DNA of 64,000 nucleotides, taken from assembly GCF_006494655.1 (NCBI RefSeq), contig NZ_VHIM01000001.1, forward strand, positions 248,001-312,000. The letters are read 5' to 3'. The notes under the pieces were generated by a model. That model was not told the origin of the DNA and searched no databases. It saw only the letters and a program-made list of their open reading frames with translations. Both the position numbers and the translations under genes were made by a program. Of the stretch, positions 1 through 8,057 are shown piece after piece; position 1 is the first letter of the stretch; every line of letters begins with the position of its first letter. This DNA is from Arthrobacter agilis. Its GTDB lineage: Bacteria; Actinomycetota; Actinomycetes; Actinomycetales; Micrococcaceae.

Positions 1-905
1 CTGGTGTCGGCCAGCTGGGCGAGATCACGCCACCGGAGGGACCCCGCCAGCGCCACCAGGTCGACCACGCGCCGCTGCGCACGGGTGAGGCATTCCAGCA
101 GGGGGGACGCCTCGACCGCCTCGCGTCCGATGACACGCCTGCCGGGCAGGAGCACCCAGCTGGACCCACGACGGGCGAGGACGCCGCCCTGCACGAAGGT
201 CGTCAGCGCGGCGCGGATGGCCTGGGGGTTGCCTCCGCCTGCGGACCACAGCGCCTGGACGGCCTCCCGGCTCACCGGTGCGCCGAGTTCCGCCCGGACG
301 AAGGACCCGGCCTCCCGGAAGGTCAGGGGGGCCAGGTCCAGCCGCCCGAGGGAGCTCGCGCGCCACAGACCCATGAACACCGGGTCCACCCGGGCGAAGT
401 CGGAGGCCGTCAGGATCACCGACGCCGAATTGCCGCTGACGAACTGGCCGATCAGGGTGGACGAGGCCGGGTCCAGGTGCTCGGCATCATCGATCGAGAA
501 GACGACCCTGCGACCGGCGGCGTTCGCCCGCACGCGATCGGAGATGGCAGAGAAGGCGAGAGCCGGGTGAATGACCCGCTCGGACAGGCCGGGAAGCAGC
601 AGATCCAGCGCGTGGTAGGGCACGGACGCGAAGGCACGCCGTCCCCTGATGCGGATGATGTAGGCATGTGCGAGCACCCGGTGGGCCTCGTTCAGCAGGG
701 TTGTCTTCCCCAAGCCCGGGGCGCCGATGACCGCGACGCCGACCGAGCCCGGCCGGCGGGCCACGCGGATCAGGGCCTCGAGCTCCGCCGTCCGCCCGAC
801 GAAGTGCGCCGAGGGCACTACGGGGATGGCCCGCGGTACCGCGGACCGTGCCGGCTGCACCGGGGCCGCGGGTGGACTGGCATACGCAGCATTGTGAGAC
901 CGCAT
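1..905 (-). CDS. LuxR/MalT-type AAA ATPase regulator, N-terminal part, runs off the window
   Basis: An open frame begins at ATG 903-905 and continues through base 1, giving about 301 residues with no stop. After a 30-residue proline/alanine-rich head comes a P-loop ATPase: Walker A GAPGLGKTT at residues 61-69 and a Walker B stretch VVFSIDD near 134-140. This layout matches the sensory ATPase half of large LuxR-type (LAL/MalT-like) regulators, whose DNA-binding domain sits at the C-terminus; that part lies outside the window, so a regulatory role is inferred. A purine-rich stretch precedes the ATG. The gene follows prs in the same direction, 192 bases downstream of it, with its own gap and a small inverted repeat just upstream, so it is probably transcribed separately. 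Confidence 0.7.
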   Translation of the reverse strand, partial: MRSHNAAYASPPAAPVQPARSAVPRAIPVVPSAHFVGRTAELEALIRVARRPGSVGVAVIGAPGLGKTTLLNEAHRVLAHAYIIRIRGRRAFASVPYHALDLLLPGLSERVIHPALAFSAISDRVRANAAGRRVVFSIDDAEHLDPASSTLIGQFVSGNSASVILTASDFARVDPVFMGLWRASSLGRLDLAPLTFREAGSFVRAELGAPVSREAVQALWSAGGGNPQAIRAALTTFVQGGVLARRGSSWVLLPGRRVIGREAVEASPLLECLTRAQRRVVDLVALAGSLRWRDLAQLADT

Positions 906-933
906 GGAGACCTACTTCTTCCCAGCTAGTGAA

Positions 934-952
934 AGGCTTCTTGACGAAGCCT
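934..952. promoter_or_regulatory. Inverted repeat upstream of the LuxR-type ATPase gene
   Basis: Seven-base arms AGGCTTC (934-940) and GAAGCCT (946-952) flank TTGAC, 29 bases upstream of the ATPase gene start at 905. It could be an operator or the terminator hairpin of the upstream prs transcript; no T-run follows it on the minus strand. The rest of 906-1097 shows nothing else that I recognise. Confidence 0.35.
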
Positions 953-1097
953 AGGAAGGGAAGCAGCCGGCGGCACGAGTGGCCGCTACGGATTCATCAG
1001 TGCTCCTACGTGCATTCTCCACGTAGCGCCCGCGCGGACTACTCGTATCCGCGCAGGACGCTACCTGTCGGCGCGCCGGGGAGCGTGCTGCGGAGTG

Positions 1098-2078
1098 TCA
1101 GGCGTTGCCGTCGAACAGGCTCGTCACCGAGCCGTCGTCGAACACCTCGCGGATGGCCCGCGCGATGAGCGGTGCGATCGACAGGACCGTCAGTTGCGGG
1201 AAGCGCTTCTCCGACGGGATGGGCAGCGTGTTGGTCACCACGACCTCGCGCGCCCCGGACTCGGCGAGGCGTCGCGCCGCGGGGTCGGAGAACACGGCGT
1301 GCGTCGCGGCGATGATGACGTCCTTCGCCCCCGCGTTCTTCAACACCTGGACGGCGCCGGAGATGGTCCCGCCCGTGTCGATCATGTCGTCGATGAGGAC
1401 GCAGGTGCGACCCTCGACCTGCCCGACGACCTGCTTGGAGACAGCCTGGTTGGGCACCGTGAGGTCGCGGCTCTTGTGCACGAACGCGAGCGGGGCTCCG
1501 CCGAGCCGCTCGGCCCACTGCTCGGCCACGCGCACGCGTCCCGTGTCCGGCGACACCACCGTGACGTTGTCGGCGTCGACCCTCGTGCGGATGTAGTCGG
1601 CGAGGAGGGGAATGGCCATGAGGTGGTCCACGGGACCGTCGAAGAAGCCCTGGATCTGCGAGGTGTGGAGATCCACGGACATCAGGCGGTTGGCTCCCGC
1701 CGTCTTGTACAGGTCGGCGACCAGCCGGGCGGAGATGGGCTCGCGCCCGCGGCCCTTCTTGTCCTGGCGGGCATAGGGATAGAAGGGGGAGACCACGGTG
1801 ATCCGCTTCGCGGACGCGCGCTTGAGGGAGTCCACCATGATCAGCTGCTCCATGAGCCAGTTGTTCAGCGGAGCGGGGTGCGCCTGGATGACGAAGACGT
1901 CAGTCCCGCGGACGCTCTCACCCGAACGGACGTAGATCTCCCCATTGGCGAAATCGTAGGCCGAGACCGGCAGGAGCTCGGTGCCCAGCCAGGAGGCGAT
2001 CTCCTCGGCCAGTTCGGGGTGTGCACGCCCGGACGCGAGGACCAGTTTTTTCTCGCCGCGTGCCGTGATCTCGCTCAT
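1098..2078 (-). CDS. prs: Ribose-phosphate pyrophosphokinase
   Basis: Makes phosphoribosyl pyrophosphate (PRPP) from ribose 5-phosphate and ATP in the cytoplasm, feeding purine, pyrimidine, histidine, tryptophan and NAD synthesis. The 326-residue length is normal. Visible family features are the flexible ATP loop YARQDKK (residues 102-108), the metal/ribose-binding DLHTSQIQGFF (136-146) and the PRPP-binding loop CVLIDDMIDTGGTI (226-239). The ATG overlaps the glmU stop in an ATGA arrangement, so the two genes are translationally coupled. In many actinobacteria rplY and pth follow prs; here a LuxR-type ATPase gene follows instead. Confidence 0.96.
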   Translation of the reverse strand: MSEITARGEKKLVLASGRAHPELAEEIASWLGTELLPVSAYDFANGEIYVRSGESVRGTDVFVIQAHPAPLNNWLMEQLIMVDSLKRASAKRITVVSPFYPYARQDKKGRGREPISARLVADLYKTAGANRLMSVDLHTSQIQGFFDGPVDHLMAIPLLADYIRTRVDADNVTVVSPDTGRVRVAEQWAERLGGAPLAFVHKSRDLTVPNQAVSKQVVGQVEGRTCVLIDDMIDTGGTISGAVQVLKNAGAKDVIIAATHAVFSDPAARRLAESGAREVVVTNTLPIPSEKRFPQLTVLSIAPLIARAIREVFDDGSVTSLFDGNA

Positions 2079-3613
2079 GACTGACCGCTTTCCTGTGGTT
2101 CCTGGGGTTCTGCTGGGGGGATCTGGGGTGTTGCGGTCCCTGGTGTCGCGGCCCGTGCGGCAGCATCCGAGCCGGTGCCGGGCCGCTTCTCGGCGGTCCA
2201 GTCCGGGATGTTGCGCTGCGCGACGACGCTGAGGCCGAGCGCACCCGCCGGGACGTCCTTGCGGATCACGGCTCCGGCCCCCGTGTAGGCGCCGTCACCG
2301 ACCTGCACCGGCGCCACGAAGACCGTGTTGGAGCTCGTGCGGACGTGCGAACCGATCACGGTGCGGTGCTTGTCGACGCCGTCGTAGTTGGCGGTGATGT
2401 TGCCGCACCCGATGTTCGTGTACTCGCCGATCTCCGCGTCGCCGGCGTACCCGAGGTGGGAGAGTTTCGAGCCACGGCCCACGGTCACGTTCTTGGTCTC
2501 GTAGAACGCGCCGATCTTGCCGTCCTCACCGAGGACGGTGCCGGGCCGCAGATACGTGAACGGGCCGACGCTGGCGCCGCTGCCGATCCGCGCACCACTG
2601 CCGTGGGTGCGGACCACGTGGGCCCCCTCCCCCACGGCGACGTCCGTCAGCGTGGTGTCCGGGCCGACGACGGCGTCGCGTGCCACGGTCGTGGTGCCGC
2701 ACAACTGGGTGCCGGGAAGAAGCGTCACGTCCTCGTCCAGCTGCACGGAGACCTCGATCCACGTGCTCGCGGGATCCGCGATGCTGACTCCCGCCCGCAT
2801 CCACCGCTCGAGGACCCTGCGGTTCAGTTCCGCGCCGAGGTGGGCGAGCTGCACGCGGTCGTTCGCGCCCTCGACCTGCCAGCGATCCTCGACGACGAGC
2901 CCTGCCACGCGGCCACCGTGGTTCCGCGCGATACCGAGGACGTCGGTCAGATAGAGCTCGCCCTGCGCGTTGCCGGCATCGATCCGGCCGAGTCCGTCAC
3001 GAAGGACCGCCGCGTCGAACGCGTAGATGCCGGAGTTGACCTCGCGGATCGAGCGCTGGGCGTCTGTCGCGTCCTTGTGCTCCACGATGCCGACCACCGT
3101 GCCGTCGTCGGCCCGGACGATCCGTCCGTACCCGGTCGCGTCGTCGAGCTCCGCCGTGAGGACCGTGACCGCGTTGTGCTCGCGCGTGTGCGTCTCGACG
3201 AGCGCTGTCAGGGTCGCGGCTTCGAGGAGCGGCACATCGCCGTAGGTGACGACGACGGTGCCCTCGACCGTCCCCCGCTGCGCGTCGAGCGCATCGAGGG
3301 CCACCTGGACCGCGCGTCCCGTACCGGGGACGTCGTCCTGGTCCACCAGCAGCGCCTGCGGATCGATACCCGCGACATGACCGGCGACGAGGTCCCGCTC
3401 GTGGCGGACGACGACGGCGAGGTCGTGGGGTTCGAGCCCCCTCGCCGCGGCGAGCGCGTGGCCGATCATCGACCGCCCGCCGAGGGTGTGGAGGATCTTC
3501 GGCGTACGGGACTTCATGCGGGTGCCCGCACCGGCCGCGAGGACGATGACCGCCGCCGGCCGGTCCGCGGGGCGCTGCGACGTCGTCGTGCTCTCTGCAC
3601 TCTGGGGGCTCAC
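2075..3613 (-). CDS. glmU: Bifunctional UDP-N-acetylglucosamine pyrophosphorylase / glucosamine-1-phosphate acetyltransferase
   Basis: Catalyses the last two steps to UDP-GlcNAc, the precursor of peptidoglycan and other wall polymers. The 512-residue protein has the nucleotidyltransferase signature LAAGAGTRMKS at residues 25-35. Its C-terminal half is rich in the glycine/valine hexapeptide pattern of a left-handed beta-helix acetyltransferase, including the conserved segment NYDGVDKHRT. A disordered alanine/proline tail closes it. Translation starts at GTG 3611-3613, with AGGAG about ten bases upstream. It overlaps prs by four bases and lies just downstream of tRNA-Gln on the same strand. Confidence 0.96.
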   Translation of the reverse strand: MSPQSAESTTTSQRPADRPAAVIVLAAGAGTRMKSRTPKILHTLGGRSMIGHALAAARGLEPHDLAVVVRHERDLVAGHVAGIDPQALLVDQDDVPGTGRAVQVALDALDAQRGTVEGTVVVTYGDVPLLEAATLTALVETHTREHNAVTVLTAELDDATGYGRIVRADDGTVVGIVEHKDATDAQRSIREVNSGIYAFDAAVLRDGLGRIDAGNAQGELYLTDVLGIARNHGGRVAGLVVEDRWQVEGANDRVQLAHLGAELNRRVLERWMRAGVSIADPASTWIEVSVQLDEDVTLLPGTQLCGTTTVARDAVVGPDTTLTDVAVGEGAHVVRTHGSGARIGSGASVGPFTYLRPGTVLGEDGKIGAFYETKNVTVGRGSKLSHLGYAGDAEIGEYTNIGCGNITANYDGVDKHRTVIGSHVRTSSNTVFVAPVQVGDGAYTGAGAVIRKDVPAGALGLSVVAQRNIPDWTAEKRPGTGSDAAARAATPGTATPQIPPAEPQEPQESGQS

Positions 3614-3689
3614 GAAGAGGGCACTCCTACCTGTGGTGTCGGGGCCGGTCGGTCTCCCTCACGGGAGATCGCGTCCGGGGCTTGCGCCG

Positions 3690-3761
3690 TTCCGCCCATA
3701 GGATTCGAACCTATACTCCACAGCTCCAAAGGCTGGGGTGCTGCCATTACACCAGGGCGGA
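3690..3761 (-). tRNA. tRNA-Gln (anticodon UUG)
   Basis: Read on the minus strand, the 7-bp acceptor stem TCCGCCC pairs with GGGCGGA, followed by an A discriminator. The D-arm carries GGTGTAATGGCAGC, the anticodon loop is CTTTGGA (anticodon TTG), and the T-loop is GGTTCGAATCC. CCA is not encoded. The first anticodon-stem pair (position 27-43) looks like a C-U mismatch. The tRNA lies 76 bases upstream of glmU on the same strand. Confidence 0.95.
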
Positions 3762-4084
3762 CCGTGCGGCAGTCCGCCCCCGGCGAGGGGGCACCTGCGC
3801 ACGATCATCTAGTTTGCCATGCCCCACTGGCATCGGCGACCTACCGGCCCTTCCCGGGGAGCGCCACCACGCCTCGCCCATCGGCCTCCGCACGCGCGGG
3901 GCCGCGGATCGTGTGACCCCGTCGGTGGAGGTCGGCGACGACGCAAGGAAGTGGAAGCATTGGCGAAGGAAGCGGAGTTTCTCGCAAGGACCGGAGGCTC
4001 CCGGGGACTGGGACTGCCCGCGCGGGCTAGCCTCACTGCACTGGCCCGTGAAGCGCGGGCGGGTCTCTTCAGAAAGTATTCCGG
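3762..4084. other. Intergenic region between tRNA-Gln and the broken beta-helix gene
   Basis: About 320 bases without a convincing gene. It must hold the promoter of tRNA-Gln/glmU (leftward) and that of the beta-helix gene (rightward). A small hairpin GCCCCC-GGCGA-GGGGGC lies at 3776-3792, just upstream of the tRNA. Open frames across this stretch have no family likeness. Confidence 0.5.
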
Positions 4085-5383
4085 ATGTCCTCCTCCCCTC
4101 TGCTGCGCGCACTGGTCGTGCGCTCCGTGACGAGCGCGGCAATCGCGGCCCTCGCCCTGTCCGCCGTCGCCGGTCCTGCCACGGCGGCCACCGTCCCCGT
4201 CATCCTCGCGGACGGATCCGCGCTGGCCGGCACGTCCCAGCCGGACGGCGTCTTCACAGCGACGGTGAACGCCCCCTCCGGCTCGAAAGTGAAGTTCAAG
4301 CTCGACGGCACGTACCTCGGTCAGGACCTGCGCGCACCCTATTCCTGGCCGATCTCGACCGGATCCGGCCCGCACAAACTCAGCGCGCGATGGGAAACAC
4401 CGTCGGGACGTCAGGAGACCGTGACGGCCTTCACCGTCGCGCCGCCCGCACCACGACCCGTCGGCAAGCCCGCTGCACCCGCCCCCGCGCCGGCACCCGC
4501 ACCAGCCCCCGCGCCGGCAGGCGTCGTCCGAGTATCGACGGCCGCAGCGCTCACCTCCGCCCTGCGCACCGCGCGGCCCGGCCAGGTCATCGACCTCGCC
4601 GACGGCCGCTACATCGGTAGCTTCACGGCCTCGGCCTCGGGAACGACGGCGGCACCCATCACCCTGCGCGGCTCGCGGGCAGCCATTCTCTCCTCGGGGT
4701 CCACCTCGTCGGGCTACGGACTCCACGTCACGGGTTCGAACTGGCGCATCACCGGCCTCTCCGTCTCCTCCTCAGCCAAGGGCATCGTCCTGGATGGCTC
4801 GAGGAACACCGTCATCACCTCCGTGGACATCGGAACCATCGGTGCGGAAGCCGTCCATTTCCGCACCGGCAGCAGCGACGGCGGAATCCGTGACTCCGTG
4901 ATCCACGACACCGGTCTCAAGCAACCCGAGTACGGCGAGGGGATCTACCTCGGCAGCGCCAAGAGCAACTGGACCGGAGGCGTCCCGGACCGCTCGGACC
5001 GCATCACGGTGAGCGGCAACCGGATCGTCAACACCTAGGCCGAGGGCATCGACATCAAGGAGGGCACCACGGGTGGTCTCATCACCGGCAACAGCTTCTC
5101 CAACTCCGGCACCTCGGGAGCCAATTACGCGGACTCCTGGGTGGATGTGAAAGGGAACGGGTACCGCATCGAGAACAACACCGGCTTCGGCACCAGGCTG
5201 GACGCTTTCCAGGTGCATTCCGTCCTGGCAGGCTGGGGTACCGGCACCGTCTTCCGGGGCAACACGGTGCAGGGCGGCGTCCCCGGCCACGAGGTCTGGG
5301 TGCAGTCGGCATCCCTCGGCACGGTCATCGCGTGCAAGGCGAGCGGCGCGGCGAAGGGCCTCAGCAACATCGCCTGCCGCTAG
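4085..5383 (+). pseudogene. Secreted right-handed beta-helix protein interrupted by an in-frame amber codon
   Basis: The frame opens at ATG 4085 with a classical signal peptide (hydrophobic SAAIAALALSAVAGPATA, cleavage expected after ATA near residue 36). An Ig-like segment of about 80 residues follows, then a PAPAPA linker (about residues 125-145), then a parallel beta-helix domain. At codon 318 (5036-5038) a TAG interrupts it; the same frame then continues open to TAG 5381-5383. The part after the stop begins AEGIDIKEGT and aligns with NVDIKEGT in the paralogous protein encoded at 6981-8057, so both halves belong to one protein. The family includes polysaccharide lyases and epimerases; the substrate is unknown. 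Without suppression the gene yields a product missing its last 115 residues. A TCG-to-TAG change would explain it, since the paralog has Thr-Ser here. A sequencing error is the alternative. Confidence 0.8.
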
Positions 5384-5404
5384 CCGTCCCGGGTCGGGCC
5401 GAGC

Positions 5405-5448
5405 GGGCGAGGATCGAACGGGGTACTTCCCCTTCCCGATCCTCGCCC
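5405..5448. terminator. Bidirectional hairpin terminator
   Basis: A perfect 12-bp stem GGGCGAGGATCG / CGATCCTCGCCC (5405-5416, 5437-5448) has an inner GGGG/CCCC pairing in its 20-base loop. It sits between the convergent beta-helix gene and the UDP-glucose dehydrogenase gene, so it can end both transcripts. Confidence 0.75.
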
Positions 5449-5465
5449 TGGTACCACAGGCCCGC

Positions 5466-6887
5466 CTACACGGCGAGCGTGGGCACTTCGTCGCGGATGT
5501 CGGTCGCGAGCTCCACCGTCGTTGCCTGCGCGGGACGTCCGAGAGCCCGGTACTGCCACCCCTTCGATGTGTAATCGTCGGAATTCAGGGCATGGCGGCC
5601 GTCGAGGATCCGACGGTGGCTGACAAGCGCCCCGAGGGCGTCCGGATCGGCGTCCCTGAACTCGGACCACTCTGTGAGCAGCGCGACGACGTCGGCCTGC
5701 TCGACCGCCTCCACCAGGGATCCCACGTAGTTGAGATCGGGATACGCGCGGTGGGCGTTGGCGTTCGCCTCGGGATCGTACACGGAGACGATGGCGCCCT
5801 CGAGGTACAGCAGACGGGCGACGTCGAGCGCGGGTGCGTCACGCACGTCGTCGGAGTTGGGTTTGAAGGCTGCGCCCAGGGCGGCGACGCGGACGCCTGC
5901 CAGGCTGCCGCCGGTCAGCTCGCGAATGAGGTCCACGGTACGGACGCGCCTGCGGTTGTTGATCGAGTCGACCTCGCCGAGGAAGCCGACGGCCTGCCCG
6001 ACCCCGAGTTCCTCGGCCCGATACTTGAACGCCCGGATGTCCTTGGGCAGGCATCCGCCGCCGAAGCCCAGACCTGGCTTCAGGAAGCGACCACCGATGC
6101 GGTCGTCCAGACTGAGGGCTTTCGCCAGATGGTTGACGTCGGCGCCCGTGGCCTCGCAGATCTCGGCCATCGCGTTGATGAAGGAGATTTTCGTGGCCAG
6201 GAAGGAGTTGGCGGCCACCTTGACGAGTTCCGAGGTGGCGAGGTCCGCCACGATCACAGGGGTGGCGCGGTCGAGGATCGGCGCGAAGACCCGGCGCAGC
6301 TGCTGCTCCGCCCACGGTGAACTCACGCCGAAGACGAGCCGGTCGGGGAAGAGCGTGTCCTGGACCGCGAAGCCCTCGCGGAGGAACTCGGGGTTCCAGG
6401 CGAGCTCGAGTTCGCCACCGAGCGGTGAGATCGACTGCACCATCGCGGTGAGACGCGCGGCGGTACCGATCGGGACCGTCGACTTCCCCACCAGCAGCGC
6501 CTTCCGGTCGATCCGCGTAGCGAGAGCCGTGAAGGCGGCGTCCACGTAGGTCAGATCGGCCGCGGAGGAGTCCGCCGCCTGCGGAGTGCCGACGCACACG
6601 AAGTGGACGTCCCCGAAGGCTGCGGCCTCGTCGAAGTCCGTGGTGAAGCGCAGGCGGCCCGAGGCAAGAGCCTCCTCGAGCTTCTCCGGTAGGCCCGGCT
6701 CGAAGAACGGCACCCTGCCCGCCCTGAGCAGATCGATCTTGCGAAGGTCGACGTCGACGCCGAGGACGTCGAAGCCCATGATCGCCATGCACACCGCGTG
6801 CGTCGCACCGAGGTAGCCGGTGCCGATGACGGTGATACGCGGCGCGGGGTGGACGATTGCCGGTTTTGCTGCGGATGAAGTACTCAT
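5466..6887 (-). CDS. ugd: UDP-glucose 6-dehydrogenase family protein
   Basis: Oxidises UDP-glucose to UDP-glucuronic acid with two NAD+. The 473-residue protein shows the Rossmann motif GTGYLG at residues 22-27, the family segment FFEPGL (61-66), the KSTVPIGT stretch (135-142), and the catalytic cysteine (Cys279) in GFGGGCLPKD. The FFEPGL-type N-terminus resembles UDP-glucose rather than GDP-mannose dehydrogenases, although substrate cannot be proved from sequence. It is the last gene of a leftward set behind a processive glycosyltransferase and two beta-helix proteins, with a 93-base gap from the nearest. The context suggests it supplies UDP-glucuronate for the polymer made by that set. Confidence 0.9.
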   Translation of the reverse strand: MSTSSAAKPAIVHPAPRITVIGTGYLGATHAVCMAIMGFDVLGVDVDLRKIDLLRAGRVPFFEPGLPEKLEEALASGRLRFTTDFDEAAAFGDVHFVCVGTPQAADSSAADLTYVDAAFTALATRIDRKALLVGKSTVPIGTAARLTAMVQSISPLGGELELAWNPEFLREGFAVQDTLFPDRLVFGVSSPWAEQQLRRVFAPILDRATPVIVADLATSELVKVAANSFLATKISFINAMAEICEATGADVNHLAKALSLDDRIGGRFLKPGLGFGGGCLPKDIRAFKYRAEELGVGQAVGFLGEVDSINNRRRVRTVDLIRELTGGSLAGVRVAALGAAFKPNSDDVRDAPALDVARLLYLEGAIVSVYDPEANANAHRAYPDLNYVGSLVEAVEQADVVALLTEWSEFRDADPDALGALVSHRRILDGRHALNSDDYTSKGWQYRALGRPAQATTVELATDIRDEVPTLAV

Positions 6888-6980
6888 CGGGGATCCTCTT
6901 TCTGGTGGGTGGTGTCGCGGTTTTGGGTAGGGCGTATCGCGGTTAGGACGTGCGGCGGATGGGAAGAAGGGAGTCGGAGG

Positions 6981-8057
6981 TCAGCCGGAGGAGCAGGGTT
7001 CGTTGGACAGGCCTTCTCCGGCGTCGGAGGCCGTGTTGCTGCAGTCGACGACGTTGCCGCGGACGGGTTTCAGCGAGTAGCCGAGTCCTGGTCCGTTGAC
7101 CTGCGCGACGTTGTCACGGAAGACGTTGTCGGTACCCCAGCCGTCCACGATCTCGTGGGTCTGGAAACCGTCGAGCGGAGAATCGGCTCCCGTGTTGTCC
7201 TCGATCACCCACCCGCGTCCCTTCACGTCCACCCAGGAGTCGGCCTCGACGATGCCGGACCCGTCGAAGCTGTTGGCACGCAGCACTCCGTCCGAGGTCC
7301 CCTCCTTGATGTCCACGTTCTCGGATGTGGTCCCGAAGATGGTGTTGCCCTCGATCGCGTTGCGATCGCTCCGGTCGGGTTCGCAGTTGCTGATGTCGCA
7401 CCAGTTGCTCTCGGCGGTGCCGATGTAGATCCCCTCGCCGAACTTGGGCTTGCGCAGACCCGTGTCGCTGATCGTGTTCCCGACGACGCGGTTGTCGGTG
7501 CTGAACTTCCGCAGGTGGATCGCCTCGTCGCCGATGGTGGTGACGGAGAGGCCCTGGATGAGGGTGTTGGTGCTCTGGTCCACCATGACCCCTTTTTGGC
7601 CGTTGCGGACCGCGAAGCCCTGCAGCACCCAGTGGGAGGAGTTCTCGAGGTGGAGGACATAGCCGTCATCGGTGGTGCCGCCGTCGAGGATGCTGTCCGC
7701 GTCACCGCAGAGCACGATCGGCTGCTCGGCCGTACCATCCGCGGTGGCGGTGAAGTTACCGGTGTAGGTCCCTGCAGCGAGGCCGATGACATCGCCGGGC
7801 CGCGCGGAGTGGAGTGCGTTCTCGAGGTCGGTGCCGGTGGCCACCCGGACGGTCGGCTCGGGGCACTCCGCAGAGGTCGCCGTGGGAGCGGGCGCCGCCG
7901 GAGGGGCCTCTGTCCGGCCGGTCCGGGGGGCCTGTTCCTGGTTCGCCGACCTATCGCCGCCGCCGGTCATCTGCAGGGCGACGATCACGACGACGACGGC
8001 AGCGGCGAAGGCAACGACAGCGAGGGTGAGGGCGATGAGCCTGCCGCGGCGGTTCAT
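6981..8057 (-). CDS. Membrane-anchored right-handed beta-helix protein
   Basis: This 358-residue protein starts at ATG 8055-8057, which overlaps the stop of the upstream beta-helix gene as ATGA; a longer frame to 8207 exists but would run inside that gene. Residues 5-28 form a hydrophobic signal-anchor (LIALTLAVVAFAAAVVVVIV), followed by a low-complexity linker and a parallel beta-helix domain. Shared blocks with the broken gene at 4085-5383 include GEGIY near the middle, NVDIKEGT and DSWVDVKG, so the two are paralogs. Six cysteines suggest disulfides outside the membrane. The fold is common in polysaccharide lyases and epimerases; no family-specific catalytic signature is certain. Operon position points to processing of the polymer made by the adjacent synthase. 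Confidence 0.8.
   Translation of the reverse strand: MNRRGRLIALTLAVVAFAAAVVVVIVALQMTGGGDRSANQEQAPRTGRTEAPPAAPAPTATSAECPEPTVRVATGTDLENALHSARPGDVIGLAAGTYTGNFTATADGTAEQPIVLCGDADSILDGGTTDDGYVLHLENSSHWVLQGFAVRNGQKGVMVDQSTNTLIQGLSVTTIGDEAIHLRKFSTDNRVVGNTISDTGLRKPKFGEGIYIGTAESNWCDISNCEPDRSDRNAIEGNTIFGTTSENVDIKEGTSDGVLRANSFDGSGIVEADSWVDVKGRGWVIEDNTGADSPLDGFQTHEIVDGWGTDNVFRDNVAQVNGPGLGYSLKPVRGNVVDCSNTASDAGEGLSNEPCSSG

Noticed and set aside
3690..3761. tRNA-Gln as an integration site for the 4-11 kb block
   Set aside because: The block lies on the 5' side of the tRNA, no integrase gene is present, and I see no second copy of the tRNA 3' end at the far boundary.
2345..3916. Long open frame antisense to glmU
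   Set aside because: High GC opens the opposite strand; the translation is arginine/alanine-rich and has no family likeness, while glmU on the other strand is certain.
5036..5038. Programmed amber readthrough or recoding
   Set aside because: The codon context has no known readthrough motif and the nearby tRNA-Gln reads CAA, not UAG. A mutation or sequencing error is simpler.
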